Source of the DNA: Caulochytrium protostelioides
Taxonomy: Eukaryota; Chytridiomycota; Caulochytriomycetes; Caulochytriales; Caulochytriaceae
Direction: 5' to 3'
DNA length: 64,000 bases
Assembly: GCA_003615045.1 (NCBI GenBank)
Contig: ML014150.1
Coordinates: forward strand, 1 to 64,000
Both the position numbers and the translations under genes were made by a program. Position 1 is the first letter of the stretch. Each line of letters opens with the position of its first letter. The notes beneath the pieces were generated by a model, which made no database searches, was not told where the DNA came from, and worked only from the letters and a program-made list of their open reading frames with translations. Positions 1 to 9,172 of this stretch are shown piece after piece.

Positions 1-183
1 ACGACGACGACGACGACTACGACGACGACTACGACGACGGCCACCATGACCACCGAGATGCTGCCTACGGGCATTCGTTCTCCGTCGCACGGCTTTGCCC
101 GGTTCAATGCCCACTCGGCTCTCGATGTCTCGGTCACGTGGGCTCTTGGCGCTGCGAGCGTGCTCGCCGCCCTCTTCGTGTAA
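1..183 (+). CDS. C-terminus of a Thr-rich, probably GPI-anchored surface protein (5' end outside window)
   Basis: The frame is open from base 1 to a TAA at 181-183, so only the last 60 residues are visible. They begin with a run of Thr codons (ACG/ACT) and end in a short polar stretch followed by about 18 hydrophobic residues (VTWALGAASVLAALFV). A Thr/Ser-rich stalk followed by a hydrophobic tail that ends exactly at the stop codon is the usual layout of a fungal GPI-anchored cell-wall protein; the Asn-Ala-His-Ser-Ala region could hold the omega site. An AATAAAA element at 191-197 follows the stop and may serve in polyadenylation. The family cannot be named because the ectodomain lies outside the window. 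A single-pass tail-anchored protein is the alternative. Confidence 0.55.
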   Translation, partial: TTTTTTTTTTTTTATMTTEMLPTGIRSPSHGFARFNAHSALDVSVTWALGAASVLAALFV

Positions 184-797
184 AAGGCATAATAAAACTG
201 TGACAGGTTGCGAGCTGTGGACAAGGGAGTGCTTGCAAAGCATGGATCTTCAAGAAACATGAACATGGAGGCACCAGCTGCTACTATGGTGCGTTGCAAG
301 CGCATGGCGATCTTCATTCAGCACAACTGTCGCTTAGCTCGTTACTGCAGCGCATTGCAAGGGCCATGCCTGACATGCGGAGGCGCGATATCGAAACGTG
401 GAAGCTCCGCCGTTTATCGCTGCTGCCTCAGCGCGGCGTGGGGACACCGGCACGGGAGAGCAAGTCAGCGTCGCTGTCAGCGCCGCCGACATCGATGCTA
501 TAGGATCGCTCTAGACCATGACCATGAATTAGACCATGAAGTCATTCAGGTCTATGAAAGCGGCGGTACCGACCGTCACGCAGCACTCTGCCGGCCGTCT
601 GGGACCTCGAGCGGTGAGCCCTGCGCGCCTGCTCTGCGGCCACCCAGAAGGCTTTAGGCAGGCTACGCTGCTCCAGTGCTGAACCGGCGATGCCCGACGG
701 CAGGTTCGCCTATACGGCCGCGTCGCCCGGTTCTTTTCGACGGTGAGATCACGTCGACCCGCTGACGTCCAGCGTCGGGGCGATCAGCAGACCCTCT

Positions 798-918
798 GAT
801 GCCCAGCGGAGAATGACGCGGAGGCGGGGAAAAAAAAGCTTATTCCTCCGTCTAAGGCATTCTGATAACCAGCGGACAATGGCGCGGAGGCGGGAAAAAA
901 AGCTTATTCCTCCGCCTC
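798..918. repeat. Two tandem copies of a 65-bp unit, each with an A-run inside a GGAGG/CCTCC hairpin
   Basis: Copy 1 starts at 798 and copy 2 at 863. Both read GAT..CCAGCGGA.AATG.CGCGGAGGCGGG, then 7-8 A, then AGCTTATTCCTCCG. In each copy CGGAGG can pair with CCTCCG across the A-rich loop. This could be a duplicated regulatory element or an element terminus; the function is unknown. Confidence 0.7.
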
Positions 919-941
919 AGTGCCCCCGTCGATCTGAAAAG

Positions 942-949
942 TATAAAAA
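942..949 (+). promoter_or_regulatory. TATA box upstream of Fanzor copy A
   Basis: TATAAAAA in an otherwise GC-rich context, about 180 bp before the first recognisable Fanzor-like codons. It may have driven the original element. Assignment rests on position only. Confidence 0.35.
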
Positions 950-1131
950 GGGGACTATCTCCATGCAGATCCCCTAGTGGACGTTCCCTCGTGATGCAGA
1001 CTCTCCCATGAGAGCACACACATGGCCATTATTCTCATTGCATGGGGATGCAGCGTCGGATCTGCGGATGGAAACCGCGTCCGGACTCGCCCGCTGTCAC
1101 GCGGTCGCCCCTCATGGAGCAGACGGTGGCT

Positions 1132-1698
1132 GAGCCGCTGCTGCGGCTGTCAGAGGTGAGCTCCAATCGCTCGCGCGTACCGGACGTGCACCCAGCGCTT
1201 CCGCACCGTCCTGGTCGACGAGTTCCGGACGACCCAGGTGCATGCCGAGACGAACGAGATCCTGACCAAGGTGAAACTCCGCGACGCGGGTGACGACCGC
1301 TCGCACGTCCCGGGCGAGCGTTGCCCAAAACGCGCCTGCGGCCGTCAACTCGGTCTGCAGGAGTGGGGCGAGCGCTCGCTCGACGGCGCCGACGCGGATC
1401 AACCTCGAGGGTCAACCCGCCTCGTCGTGCTCGCGCGGGTGCTTCCCCGGCCGAGCTGACGCCGGCCACCCCGGTCGGCGAGACTCGGGTGTACGCCCGG
1501 ACGCATGGGGTCCTGAAACCTGGTCAACACCGGCGCCAGGGAACCGTGATTCGAGGGTTGCTGTGATATGAAGCTACCAACGGCAATAAAGCCACGCACA
1601 GCAAGTTTGTGAACCGCGATCTCAATGCCGCGTTGAACATCCGACGCTGTCTGGCGTTACCGGACAGATCGACAACGCTGTGCCGCAACCCGGAGTAA
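1132..1698 (+). pseudogene. Decayed Fanzor (eukaryotic TnpB-like) nuclease, copy A
   Basis: Three pieces in different frames resemble Fanzor proteins. At 1132-1165 the bases encode EPLLRLSEVSS. At about 1197-1290 lies TVLVDEFRTTQVHAETNEIL, which resembles the RuvC-II glutamate motif (V-D-E-x-x-T-T). At 1567-1698 a frame encodes a segment ending FVNRDLNAALNIRRC, the RuvC-III Asp motif (NRD-x-NAA-x-NI) typical of TnpB and Fanzor C-termini, and stops at TAA 1696. An in-frame TGA (1564-1566) and frameshifts break the gene, and the part corresponding to copy B residues after EVSS is missing. Sequence shared with copy B at 3787-4211 shows they are one family. The name rests on recognised motifs, not on a database search. 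Confidence 0.62.
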
Positions 1699-1812
1699 AC
1701 CAGGTTGCAGCCCAAGGTCCGCAAGCTCATCCGACACGGCCTCGGTGCGCGTCTGCCTCGGTGGGGGACCCATAGGGGCACCACCGAGGACAGGGTGAGT
1801 GTATTGGGTCAG
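1690..1812 (+). ncRNA. Candidate omega-RNA region: conserved 3' tail of Fanzor copy A
   Basis: Sequence similarity to copy B continues past the stop codon for about 110 bp and ends at ATTGGGTCA. The block CCCGGAGTAAACCAGGTTGC is identical in A and B. A 9-bp stem pairs 1756-1764 (CCTCGGTGG) with 1781-1789 (CCACCGAGG) across a 16-nt loop. Copies B and C fold at the same place with different bases. TnpB and Fanzor guide RNAs typically come from the 3' end of the element, overlapping the end of the ORF; calling this omega-RNA is inference from position and fold. Confidence 0.4.
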
Positions 1813-1819
1813 TGTATCC

Positions 1820-2899
1820 GACCATTAACAAATGTAAGCCGACGTAGCGCTTTTCTCCGCGACAGTCGCGACCCTGTTGGCGGAAGCGCCAACACGACAC
1901 GGCGCGCGCCTTGACCCGCGCCAGCCTCGGATGAATCATGATGGCATAGCGCAGCGCGGGGTTGCGTCCCTGCTCGCGGCTGGCCATGCGGCCGATCCTA
2001 AAGACCCTCTGAGACGTCCCCGAGCTCCTGCTCCAACTTTGCCTGCGCCTCCTGAAAGGCGATGCTCATCGCGAAGCAGCTCTGGGTGACCCCGCTCCGC
2101 TCAGGTCCAGCGCAACATCCGAGCCCCCTAACTCCGACTGCCGAGGTGTGGCTCGCGCAACGGCACGGGCTTAGCGATGGTTTCCGGTGCCTTGGGTTTC
2201 ACACAACCCATGATGGCAAGACGGCAAGATGCCACCTCGAATGTCAACCCTCCGACCCCTTCCCAGGGCTGTGCGTAGCCTTGTATGAAGCTCAGGGACT
2301 GAGATTTTTTGTATTGCATGCGAGCGTCTCGAACATACAAGGAAAAGAAAAATCGGAGGCATGGGTCGGCGTCCCCCCGTAGACGGCCGCGATGCGGACG
2401 GCTCGACTGGTGCAGTCCAAGCGTCTGCCGAAGCGATGGTGCGCGGACCTCCGACACGCGGGCCATGCTGCCGGTCATGCCTTGCCAGGGGAGGACCTGA
2501 CGCAATACGGCGGAATACGGCAAGACTGGGCTTGTGGCGCGGTTCGGACACGGTTTCGCAGGTCAGTGTCTATATATAGCGGCACGCGATGGTGCTGGGG
2601 AGAGGATGAGGGCTGACCTCAAGCGGATGCCCTACGCCCGCAGTCGAGGCCCTTCGCTCGATAGCATGGCACTGACGGCGATAGCGACGCTCTCAGCCTG
2701 TCGCATCGCTCACTTGACCACACCTCCCAGTCGTTCCCAGCCACTCCGCCTTGCTACATTCAATTTGAGCTCGGACTATCGGCGTGACGCCGCCTCATCC
2801 TTGCTGGACCACGGCATTCCGGTGCATTTCGTCTCTTCCACTAGCTTTCCCTCGCATTAGCTCGTTGTGACCGACCTTCGAAGGCGCCTGTTGCTTGCC
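1820..2899. other. Intergenic region between Fanzor copy A and the secreted repeat protein
   Basis: Several short frames lie here (for example 2062-2382 and 2128-2523), but they use non-ATG starts or lack domain-like sequence, and none is supported. A TATATATA box at 2571-2578 lies 322 bp before the next gene's ATG. Confidence 0.45.
2571..2578 (+). promoter_or_regulatory. TATA box for the 2900-3685 secreted-protein gene
   Basis: TATATATA in the sense orientation, about 320 bp before the ATG. The subtilase gene and the 37197 gene have TATA elements at nearly the same distance. Confidence 0.4.
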
Positions 2900-3685
2900 A
2901 TGATGACCCTTCGGCTGGTTCGACCGTTCGCGCAGCTCGCGGTACTGGTGACCATCGCAGGTCTTGTGGTGACAGGCGCGCCTATTACTGGCGGAACCCC
3001 AGGGGTCAAGCTCATCAGACGAAGCGATCCGGCGTCACGCATTTATAACGGCTTGCCGGAAGACCAGAACCCGCAAAGTGCCGAGTTACCGGGCCAAGCA
3101 GGATCGCTCTCATCCGAAACCCCGCCAATCCCCGAGGCCAGAGCCTTTGGCCCTCATGACGAGTTGACTTTCACTGAAGATACGCCCCCGGGAACGGGCC
3201 CCATGCAATACGCAAAAAATGCGTATTCCCTGAGGGATCCGGCATCTCAGCATAACGTTATGGAATGGCCCCGGGTTTCCTCAAGGTCACCGTATCAAGG
3301 TATGACTGCTTCTCCGAATTATGATCAAGAGGAACTGCAGTCGAATTCGAATTTTTATCCTGCTGATGACGCCTTTGGATCCGAGATCCCGTCTTCCTCG
3401 AGGTCACCGTATCAAGGTATGACTGCTTCTCCGTATTTACACGAGGAACTGCAGTCGAATCCGAATTTTTATCCCGCTGATGACGCCTTTGGATCCGAGA
3501 TCCCAATGCCCGTGGAGTACGTCAATGATGGCGATTCTGATTCCGTGATCTCGATACCCGTCAGCATGCCTCCATCCAGTTATAGAGAGCTGCAGGAAAG
3601 CGTGCACCCAGTCAAGAAACCAAATCGACTTGTTAGCAAGCTCAGAGCCGTAGGAAAAAGCTTGACCAAACGATATACATGGTAG
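2900..3685 (+). CDS. Small secreted protein with two tandem 37-residue repeats; unknown function
   Basis: 261 residues from the first of two adjacent ATGs (2900 and 2903). The first 28 or so residues (MMTLRLVRPFAQLAVLVTIA onward) form a signal peptide: basic n-region, long hydrophobic core, small residues around a likely Ala cleavage site. The mature part is acidic and Pro/Ser-rich. Two adjacent copies of SRSPYQGMTASP..EELQSN.NFYPADDAFGSEIP cover roughly residues 126-202; the repeat is also clear in the DNA (about 3280-3505). The last 25 residues are strongly basic (KKPNRLVSKLRAVGKSLTKR). No family is recognised. Small size, secretion and repeats resemble effector-like proteins of parasitic fungi, but that is only an analogy. 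The gene lies directly between two decayed Fanzor copies in the same orientation, 36 bp before the start of copy B sequence. Confidence 0.7.
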   Translation: MMTLRLVRPFAQLAVLVTIAGLVVTGAPITGGTPGVKLIRRSDPASRIYNGLPEDQNPQSAELPGQAGSLSSETPPIPEARAFGPHDELTFTEDTPPGTGPMQYAKNAYSLRDPASQHNVMEWPRVSSRSPYQGMTASPNYDQEELQSNSNFYPADDAFGSEIPSSSRSPYQGMTASPYLHEELQSNPNFYPADDAFGSEIPMPVEYVNDGDSDSVISIPVSMPPSSYRELQESVHPVKKPNRLVSKLRAVGKSLTKRYTW

Positions 3686-3721
3686 CCCCCCTCGTCAGCT
3701 GGAAGCTGCGCCGATAGCAGT

Positions 3722-4211
3722 ACTATGTGGAAGCCGGCTTCAAAGCCGCCCCAAAGCAGTCAGAGACGTGGCAGCGCCATTTGAAAGAGCCGCTGCTGCG
3801 GCTGTCCGAGGTGAGCTCCAAGAGCACAATGCTCGCCGCACACCTCCGCTTTCTGGAGGTGTGGCTCGCCACGTACGAGCCGCTGCGGGCCGAGTTCCTG
3901 AAGCCACGCTGGACGCGCCATCGCCTGGGGCTGTATAGCGGCAAACAGCGCGTGTTTGCCACTTGGACCGCGCCGACGCCTGCCACCCCGGTCCGCAAGA
4001 TCCGGGTGTACGCCCAGACAGAATGTGGTCCTGAAACCTGGTCAACACCGGCGCCAGGGAACCACAGTTCGAGGCTTGCTGTGATATGAAGCTACCAACG
4101 GCAATAAAGCCACGCACAGCAAGTTTGTGAACCGCGACCTCAACGCCACGTTAAACATCCGACGCTGCCTGGCCTTACCCCAGGCCGATAGCGCTGTGCT
4201 ACAACCCGGAG
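3722..4211 (+). pseudogene. Decayed Fanzor (eukaryotic TnpB-like) nuclease, copy B
   Basis: An open stretch encodes KEPLLRLSEVSS, then a Trp/Tyr/Arg-rich helix-like segment ending in RLGLYSGKQRVFATW, the kind of segment found before RuvC-I in Fanzor proteins. The part carrying RuvC-I and the VDEFRTT motif seen in copy A is deleted. After the same in-frame TGA as copy A (4082-4084) comes FVNRDLNATLNIRRC, the RuvC-III motif. A 2-nt length difference shifts the frame past the stop used in copy A. A and B are identical over 33 of 34 bases at the 5' shared block and differ at 6 of 95 positions from 1567 / 4085 onward; five of the six changes are silent. The two copies therefore carry complementary internal deletions. 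Confidence 0.62.
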
Positions 4212-4310
4212 TAAACCAGGTTGCAGCCTGTGGTCGGCAAAGTCGTCCGATACTGAACCGAATGCGCGTCTGCTTCGGGGGGTCCGAAGATGGGTGTGCG
4301 CATTGGGTCA
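4206..4310 (+). ncRNA. Candidate omega-RNA region: conserved 3' tail of Fanzor copy B
   Basis: Homologous to the tail of copy A and ends with the same ATTGGGTCA. The central hairpin is shorter: 4273-4278 (CTTCGG) pairs perfectly with 4284-4289 (CCGAAG). Both arms differ from copy A while pairing is kept. The tail ends 37 bp from the stop codon of the convergent AP-1 mu gene. Confidence 0.38.
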
Positions 4311-4347
4311 ATCTATGGACGACCGCGTTGAACTCAATATATATTCA

Positions 4348-5661
4348 TCAATACAATGTCGTCATTTTCGAGGTACTCGTCGTATCCGGCATGCGCAAAA
4401 AGTAGTCGCCGTTCTGCGTGATGTAGCGGACCCAGGGGAAGGCCTGGTAGCCGGACTTGTCGACGACCTTGAGGTAGCGGACCTGGATGCCGCTGACGGT
4501 GAAGTAAGGAATCTCGAACTGCACGCGGATGGGCGGCCGCGTGTTCGGGTCGTCGTTGCGGACGCTGGGCAGGCCGAAGTGGGCACGCATATAGAAGCCC
4601 TTGCCGCCGGGGAACTGCTTGATCTTCCAGACGAAGGCGTTCTCCTCAGGCAAGTAGACAACGGTGCCGGTGTTCGCCTTGAACTTGGGACTGTCGGCGT
4701 CCTCGGGCACCGGCACGCGGATCTCGACGTTGTTGGCTGTAGACCGCCGTTTGAACTGAGCGGTGGCCTTGATCATGTACTCGATGCGGGAGCCCGAGTG
4801 GGACTCGACCATCGCCTCGCACCAGATGAGCGGCTTCACAGGCGTGTTCAGCCGGTACGACATGAGCTCGAAGGCGCCGTCCGGCGGCACAAATGAAATG
4901 GTCCGGTCGCTCTCAAATCGTGAGAGCCGCACGCACTGATGGAACTTGACGTCCTCCATTTCCACGGACTTGCCCTTGCTGCGGCCCGTGTTCTCGAAGA
5001 GGACCTTGTCGTTGAGGCCGAGGCGCACGTCCGGCATGCCACTCAGGTAGCACTTCATCTTGACGGCGCCCAGAATCTCGGAGCGCAGCACGTTGCCGTT
5101 CGTGTTGACGAGCAGGTTCACAGACTCGATGACGTCGAGGAAGACCTCGTTCTTGCGGTAGCGCAGGCCGTCCGAGCGCCAGCTCACCGCATTCGTCAGC
5201 GCCACGGGCGGACGCGGCGGCCCCAGCTCCAAGCGGTGTGCGTCCTGCGTGATAAACTCCTGCAGGATCTTCGTCTCCGTCGTCTGCGGATACCCAAAGT
5301 CCATCATCTCGTCGAGCAGCTCATAGATCATGACAAAATTGTCGCGGATCGACTCCTCCTCCAGCGCCTTGAAGTAGTCGGTCAAGACCTCGACCAGCTT
5401 GTGTAGAAACAGCAACAGCGTGGTCGCGTTGGCGTTCTTTTGCGTCATCGCCATCAGGTAGAGGTTGTTCTTGCGCACGTACAGGAAATGGATCCCGTCC
5501 GGCGTGCTCACGACGGGGCTCGCCACCTGGTCGCCATCCTCGATCTCGTTGATCAGCGGCATGAACTGGTCTACCGTGGACATGGGAATGTCGCCCCGGT
5601 AGTTGCGCGAGATCAGCACCTTGCCCTTCAGGTCAAGGATAAACACGGCAGACGCGACCAT
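4348..5661 (-). CDS. APM1: AP-1 clathrin adaptor complex, medium (mu1) subunit
   Basis: 437 residues, the family's normal length. It acts in the AP-1 adaptor at the trans-Golgi network and endosomes, where the mu subunit binds tyrosine-type sorting signals in cargo. Residues 1-140 form the longin domain, starting SAVFILDLKGKVLISRNYRG as in animal and yeast mu1 chains. The mu-homology domain covers about 165-430 and includes NAVSWRSDGLRYRKNEVFLD, VKFHQCVRLSRFESDRTISF, RIEYMIKA, the FKRRSTANNVEI loop and GIQVRYLKVVDKSGYQAFPW. These fit AP-1 rather than AP-2 or AP-3. The usual DYQLR end is followed by about 13 extra residues. The ATG at 5661 starts at the conserved position. There are no introns. 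The gene converges on Fanzor copy B, 37 bp away. Confidence 0.97.
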   Translation of the reverse strand: MVASAVFILDLKGKVLISRNYRGDIPMSTVDQFMPLINEIEDGDQVASPVVSTPDGIHFLYVRKNNLYLMAMTQKNANATTLLLFLHKLVEVLTDYFKALEEESIRDNFVMIYELLDEMMDFGYPQTTETKILQEFITQDAHRLELGPPRPPVALTNAVSWRSDGLRYRKNEVFLDVIESVNLLVNTNGNVLRSEILGAVKMKCYLSGMPDVRLGLNDKVLFENTGRSKGKSVEMEDVKFHQCVRLSRFESDRTISFVPPDGAFELMSYRLNTPVKPLIWCEAMVESHSGSRIEYMIKATAQFKRRSTANNVEIRVPVPEDADSPKFKANTGTVVYLPEENAFVWKIKQFPGGKGFYMRAHFGLPSVRNDDPNTRPPIRVQFEIPYFTVSGIQVRYLKVVDKSGYQAFPWVRYITQNGDYFLRMPDTTSTSKMTTLY

Positions 5662-6707
5662 CTTGGGTCTTGAGACGAGGATGCAGCGGGTCGAGCAATC
5701 GTAGCAGCAGCGTCGTCGCTGGCGCAGCGACGCGAGGAGGGCCGAGCGCGGCGGTCAGGGGCGGTCCGCGCCTGTACAGTAGACCGTGATCCGAGGATGC
5801 TCGACGCGTCACCGATGCGCCACCGGCTTCGCGCGACGTCCGTGCGTTGCCCCAGGCGGCGAGAGTTGCACGCTACCGATGCGGTGGCGGATATCGATCC
5901 AGATCCTAGTCGCGCGGCTGTGTCCGATGTGGCGAGGCGAGCAGCAGCAGATAAAAAAAGGGGGCTCGGCCGAGGTGAACGTGTCCGGTGTTGGATCCGT
6001 CTCCAGCAGGAAAAGCGCGAGGCACGGGTGCTCGTGGTGGTCGTCGTCGCTGTGGCAATGATGGCCGCGGGGAGGATCGCGGAACCGTGAGCGGGAAGCG
6101 AGCGCCGGAGTCGCGCAGGGAGATCGGGGTGACGGCGCGCAAGTGGCGCGATGCGATGGCGGATGCCGACGATGCGGTGGCGGCATCCGCCGAAACCTTG
6201 GCCCCTCGGCCTCGGCCATGGCCAACCACGCCGACGGTCGGCGCCCAGCCGCGCCTCCGGCGCGTTGGAGCGGAGCGGAGACAAGAACAGCGCTGGCACG
6301 CGGTCGGGTAGGCGGTCTGGTCCCGTCGTTGGCTCGCCCGGTTGGCTCGAACGCTCGCTGGCCGTCGCGCCACGACATGCCCCCCTATGCCCTATGCCCC
6401 ATGCGCCATGCCCCATGCCCCGGGCCGCGGGCCGCGGCGTCGCGGCGATCCAGCCCCAGGGCCAGCAAGCAAGAAACAGAGAGGGACCGAGCATCCGCCC
6501 CTTGCCGGGCCCGCATCCGGGTCCGCAGCTCCATCTGCTCGCACCCAACGTGGGACAGCGTGGCCGCCACCAGACGACACGGTGAAGTGCGCCGCGCCAC
6601 GTGGCCGCCACCACCGTCGTAGACACTCCTTGATCCATTCATTCATGCCACGCCCCAGCCATGAGAGTCGGGAGACAGAAGACGGAGCGCGATCGGCGCG
6701 CCGCGCG
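5662..6707. other. Intergenic region: upstream of APM1 and downstream of the BSD-domain gene
   Basis: About 1 kb. Frames here on both strands are GC-driven and have no recognisable domains. A degenerate CCCCATG/CCCTATG heptamer run lies at about 6378-6420. No RNA gene was seen. Confidence 0.45.
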
Positions 6708-9172
6708 TTATTCCCAGTCGTCCCAGTCGCTGCCGGACGGTGCTGCTGCCGGCGACGGCGCGGCGACGGGGGGTGGCGACGATGCCGCTGGCGGTCGTGA
6801 TGGCAGCGCCACGGCGCGAGGATCGGCCGACGTCGGCGCATGAATCGTTGGCGCGAGCGGAAAAGGCGAGGACACCGCCGCCGTCGTTGTCGTGGCGGTG
6901 GTGGTCGTCGCGGGCGAGGCGGATGACGTGGACGCCGTCGTCGCCGAGAAGGACGCCGTCAGCAGCGTCGATGCCGGCGTCGACACGCTGCCCGTCGTAG
7001 TCCCTGTGGTCCCCGTCGTACCGGTCGTACCGGTCGTACCGGTAGTACCGGTCGTGCCGGTCGTCGCCGTTGTCGAACCAGTCCAACTCGTGGGGAAGCT
7101 CTCACTGCCGCGAGGGGCATGATTCAGACCCGTGGCAGGCGGCAGTGCGCCGTGCCCGTCGCTGTCATCGCGCAGCACTAGCTCATAGCTGCCGACGCTG
7201 CCGGAACTCGGGGGGCTCTCGAGGCTGCGCTTGGGCGACGCCGAGAGCGCAAGGGAGGCGAGCGGCGACCCCGAGGGCGGTACCGACCCCGCATCGGGCG
7301 AGGCGGGCGAGGGCGATCGGGACGCTGGCGACGGTTCGGAAACATCCGGCGCGAGCGACGCCGACGGCGGCGCCGACGGTGGCCGAGTGGCGAGGGGCAC
7401 GGCGGGGGGCGTGGCAGGGCGCGGCGTCGCCACGGCCGGCACAATAGGCGACGCGCCTGTCGCACCCGTGGGATCCAAGTCCCAGCCGCCCGTCTCGGAC
7501 GCCGCAGCGCCGTCGTCGATCGGCGGGACTGGCGCGTCATCGTTGCCGTGGCTGTTGTCGGCGGGCGCCGATTCGTCGACACGTCGGTCAGCGCCCTGGG
7601 ACTTCCGTCCCCGGCCATCGCCGTCGTTGTCGTCGTCGCCCTCGTCTTCCGAGCTGCTCCAGGCGACCGCGTCTTCCTGGGCCGCCTCAAGCGCCCGCGT
7701 GCGCGCTGCCGTGCGCAGGATCGCAAGCCGGCGCCGCTCGTCGACATCGATGCGATCCACATAAAAGAAGTAGCGCAGCCAGAACCGGTCCGCGCTGATC
7801 TGCGATGGGACCAGACTTTCCATGAAGCGGCGGAAGGCCGGGCGGCGCGCCAGCAGGGCCTGCGCCTGCCGCGCATACTGTCCCAACTCGAACGCCGACG
7901 CGAACTGCTGGTACGCGATCTGGTGCTCGGGTGCCACCGTTGACGAGATGTACTTGTCCGTATCATGCTGGAGCTCGGCGACCGACGCCAGCCATCGATC
8001 CGAGCTAAAGAGAGAAAAAACGGGCGACATACAGCAACAGCAACAAAAGAGATGTGAGCGAGACAGCGCTTTCAACTTTCGTGTGGCTCTTCTCCATCAA
8101 GGGACGCATCGACGGAGGCGCTTCCCATCGCAGCCCTCGATAGGTGACGCGGTGCCCTAGGAGACTCGATTACGCCAGGATGGGTTGCCATGTCGGTCAC
8201 TTACTGCGCTTCGCTGGTGTCAGAGGTCGGCGAGGGCGACGTCGCGGCGGTGGCAGCGGCCGCCGCCGCCGCAGTGGCTGCAGTAGCTGTCGCAGCCACG
8301 TTCTTGACGGCCGTCTGCCAGAAATGGGACAGGTTGGAGCCGAGATGCTCGAGCATGCGGTCGCCCTCGTCGAGGCCGGACTCGATGTGCGTGACGATGT
8401 CGCCGAGCGCATGCCGCAGGTCCACGGTATGGAACGGGTCCGCAGGCGCAGCGTCAGTCGGGGCGACGTCGGCCGGAGTCGGAGCATCGGCCGTCGGCTG
8501 CGTGGTTGTCGCTGTCGCGTTCACGGGGTCCGTGGGGTCCGGGGCAAGGAGACCGGGCAGCGCCCGTGCCGCGGTGTCGGAGGCGGCTGTCGCCGCTGCC
8601 GTCGCCCCTGACGGTGCGGGTGAGGTGTTCGTGGCGTCCGCGGCCGGCGGGCTGGACGGCCGTTGAGCGATCATGATGCCGTGGTCGGCGTCATAGTAGT
8701 CGTCGCCCTGCGAGGTCGCGGCGGCGGTGGCGCTGTCGCCGACGATCTGGATGCCGTGGCCGACGTGCTGCGCGACGCGCTTGACGCCCGCGGCGACGAG
8801 ATGGGCCTGCTCGCGGCTCTCGGCCGTGACGGTGGCGACAAATTCGCCGAGGTCCCGGCGGTAAACGTCGGCGACCGCGTCGGTCTGCTGCTTGATCGTC
8901 GAGACGAGCGACGTCCATGACGACGCGAAGCCGCCGAAGCCGCCGAAGCCGCCGATGCCGCCGCCGCCCGCGGCCTTGGACGGCGGTTGTGACGGCGGCG
9001 GCGGGGGCGGCGGTGACAGCGGTGTTTCTTCGCTACTGGCGTGATCGGCGGAGGGCCTATTTGCGTCTGCGGTCGGATCCGACAGCGCCGTTACAGGCGG
9101 CATCGGCGCCGTGGCAGCGGTGACGGTGGCAGCGGTGACAGCGCCATGATGAGCCGCCGCTGGATCCGCCAT
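6708..9172 (-). CDS. BSD-domain protein (BSDC1-like), two exons
   Basis: Join of complement(8205..9172) and complement(6708..8004), 754 residues. The 200-bp intron (8005-8204) starts GTAAGT and ends CTTTAG, and the reading frame continues across it. Exon 1 has a Pro-rich N-terminus, a Gly/Phe stretch, then SSWTSLVSTIKQQTDAVADV with a following RRDLGEF (residues 84-112), matching the N-terminal amphipathic region of BSDC1-like proteins; an acidic, Ala-rich linker follows. Exon 2 has the BSD domain at about 380-425 (LVPSQISADRFWLRYFF). A Thr-Gly repeat lies at about 637-655, encoded by a GGTCGTACC-type DNA repeat (7010-7065), and the end is acidic and Trp-containing (SDWDDWE), also typical of the family. 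BSD proteins of this kind are thought to act in membrane traffic; the biochemical role is not established. Confidence 0.8.
7010..7065 (-). repeat. Coding minisatellite giving a Thr-Gly repeat
   Basis: Repeats of GTCGTACCG/GTCGTGCCG on the plus strand encode alternating Thr and Gly residues in the BSD-domain protein. The unit keeps the reading frame, so changes in copy number would alter only the linker length. Confidence 0.7.

Larger units (their letters stand above)
184..1131. other. Intergenic region with a tandem 65-bp duplication and a TATA box
   Basis: No convincing gene was found. A 149-codon frame at 208-657 starts with TTG and has no domain-like composition. The region holds two 65-bp direct repeats (798-918) and a TATAAAAA box (942-949) just before the first Fanzor copy. 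Confidence 0.5.

Noticed and set aside
208-657. 149-codon frame after the first gene
   Set aside because: Begins with TTG, has no domain-like pattern and is not matched by any neighbouring splice signals.
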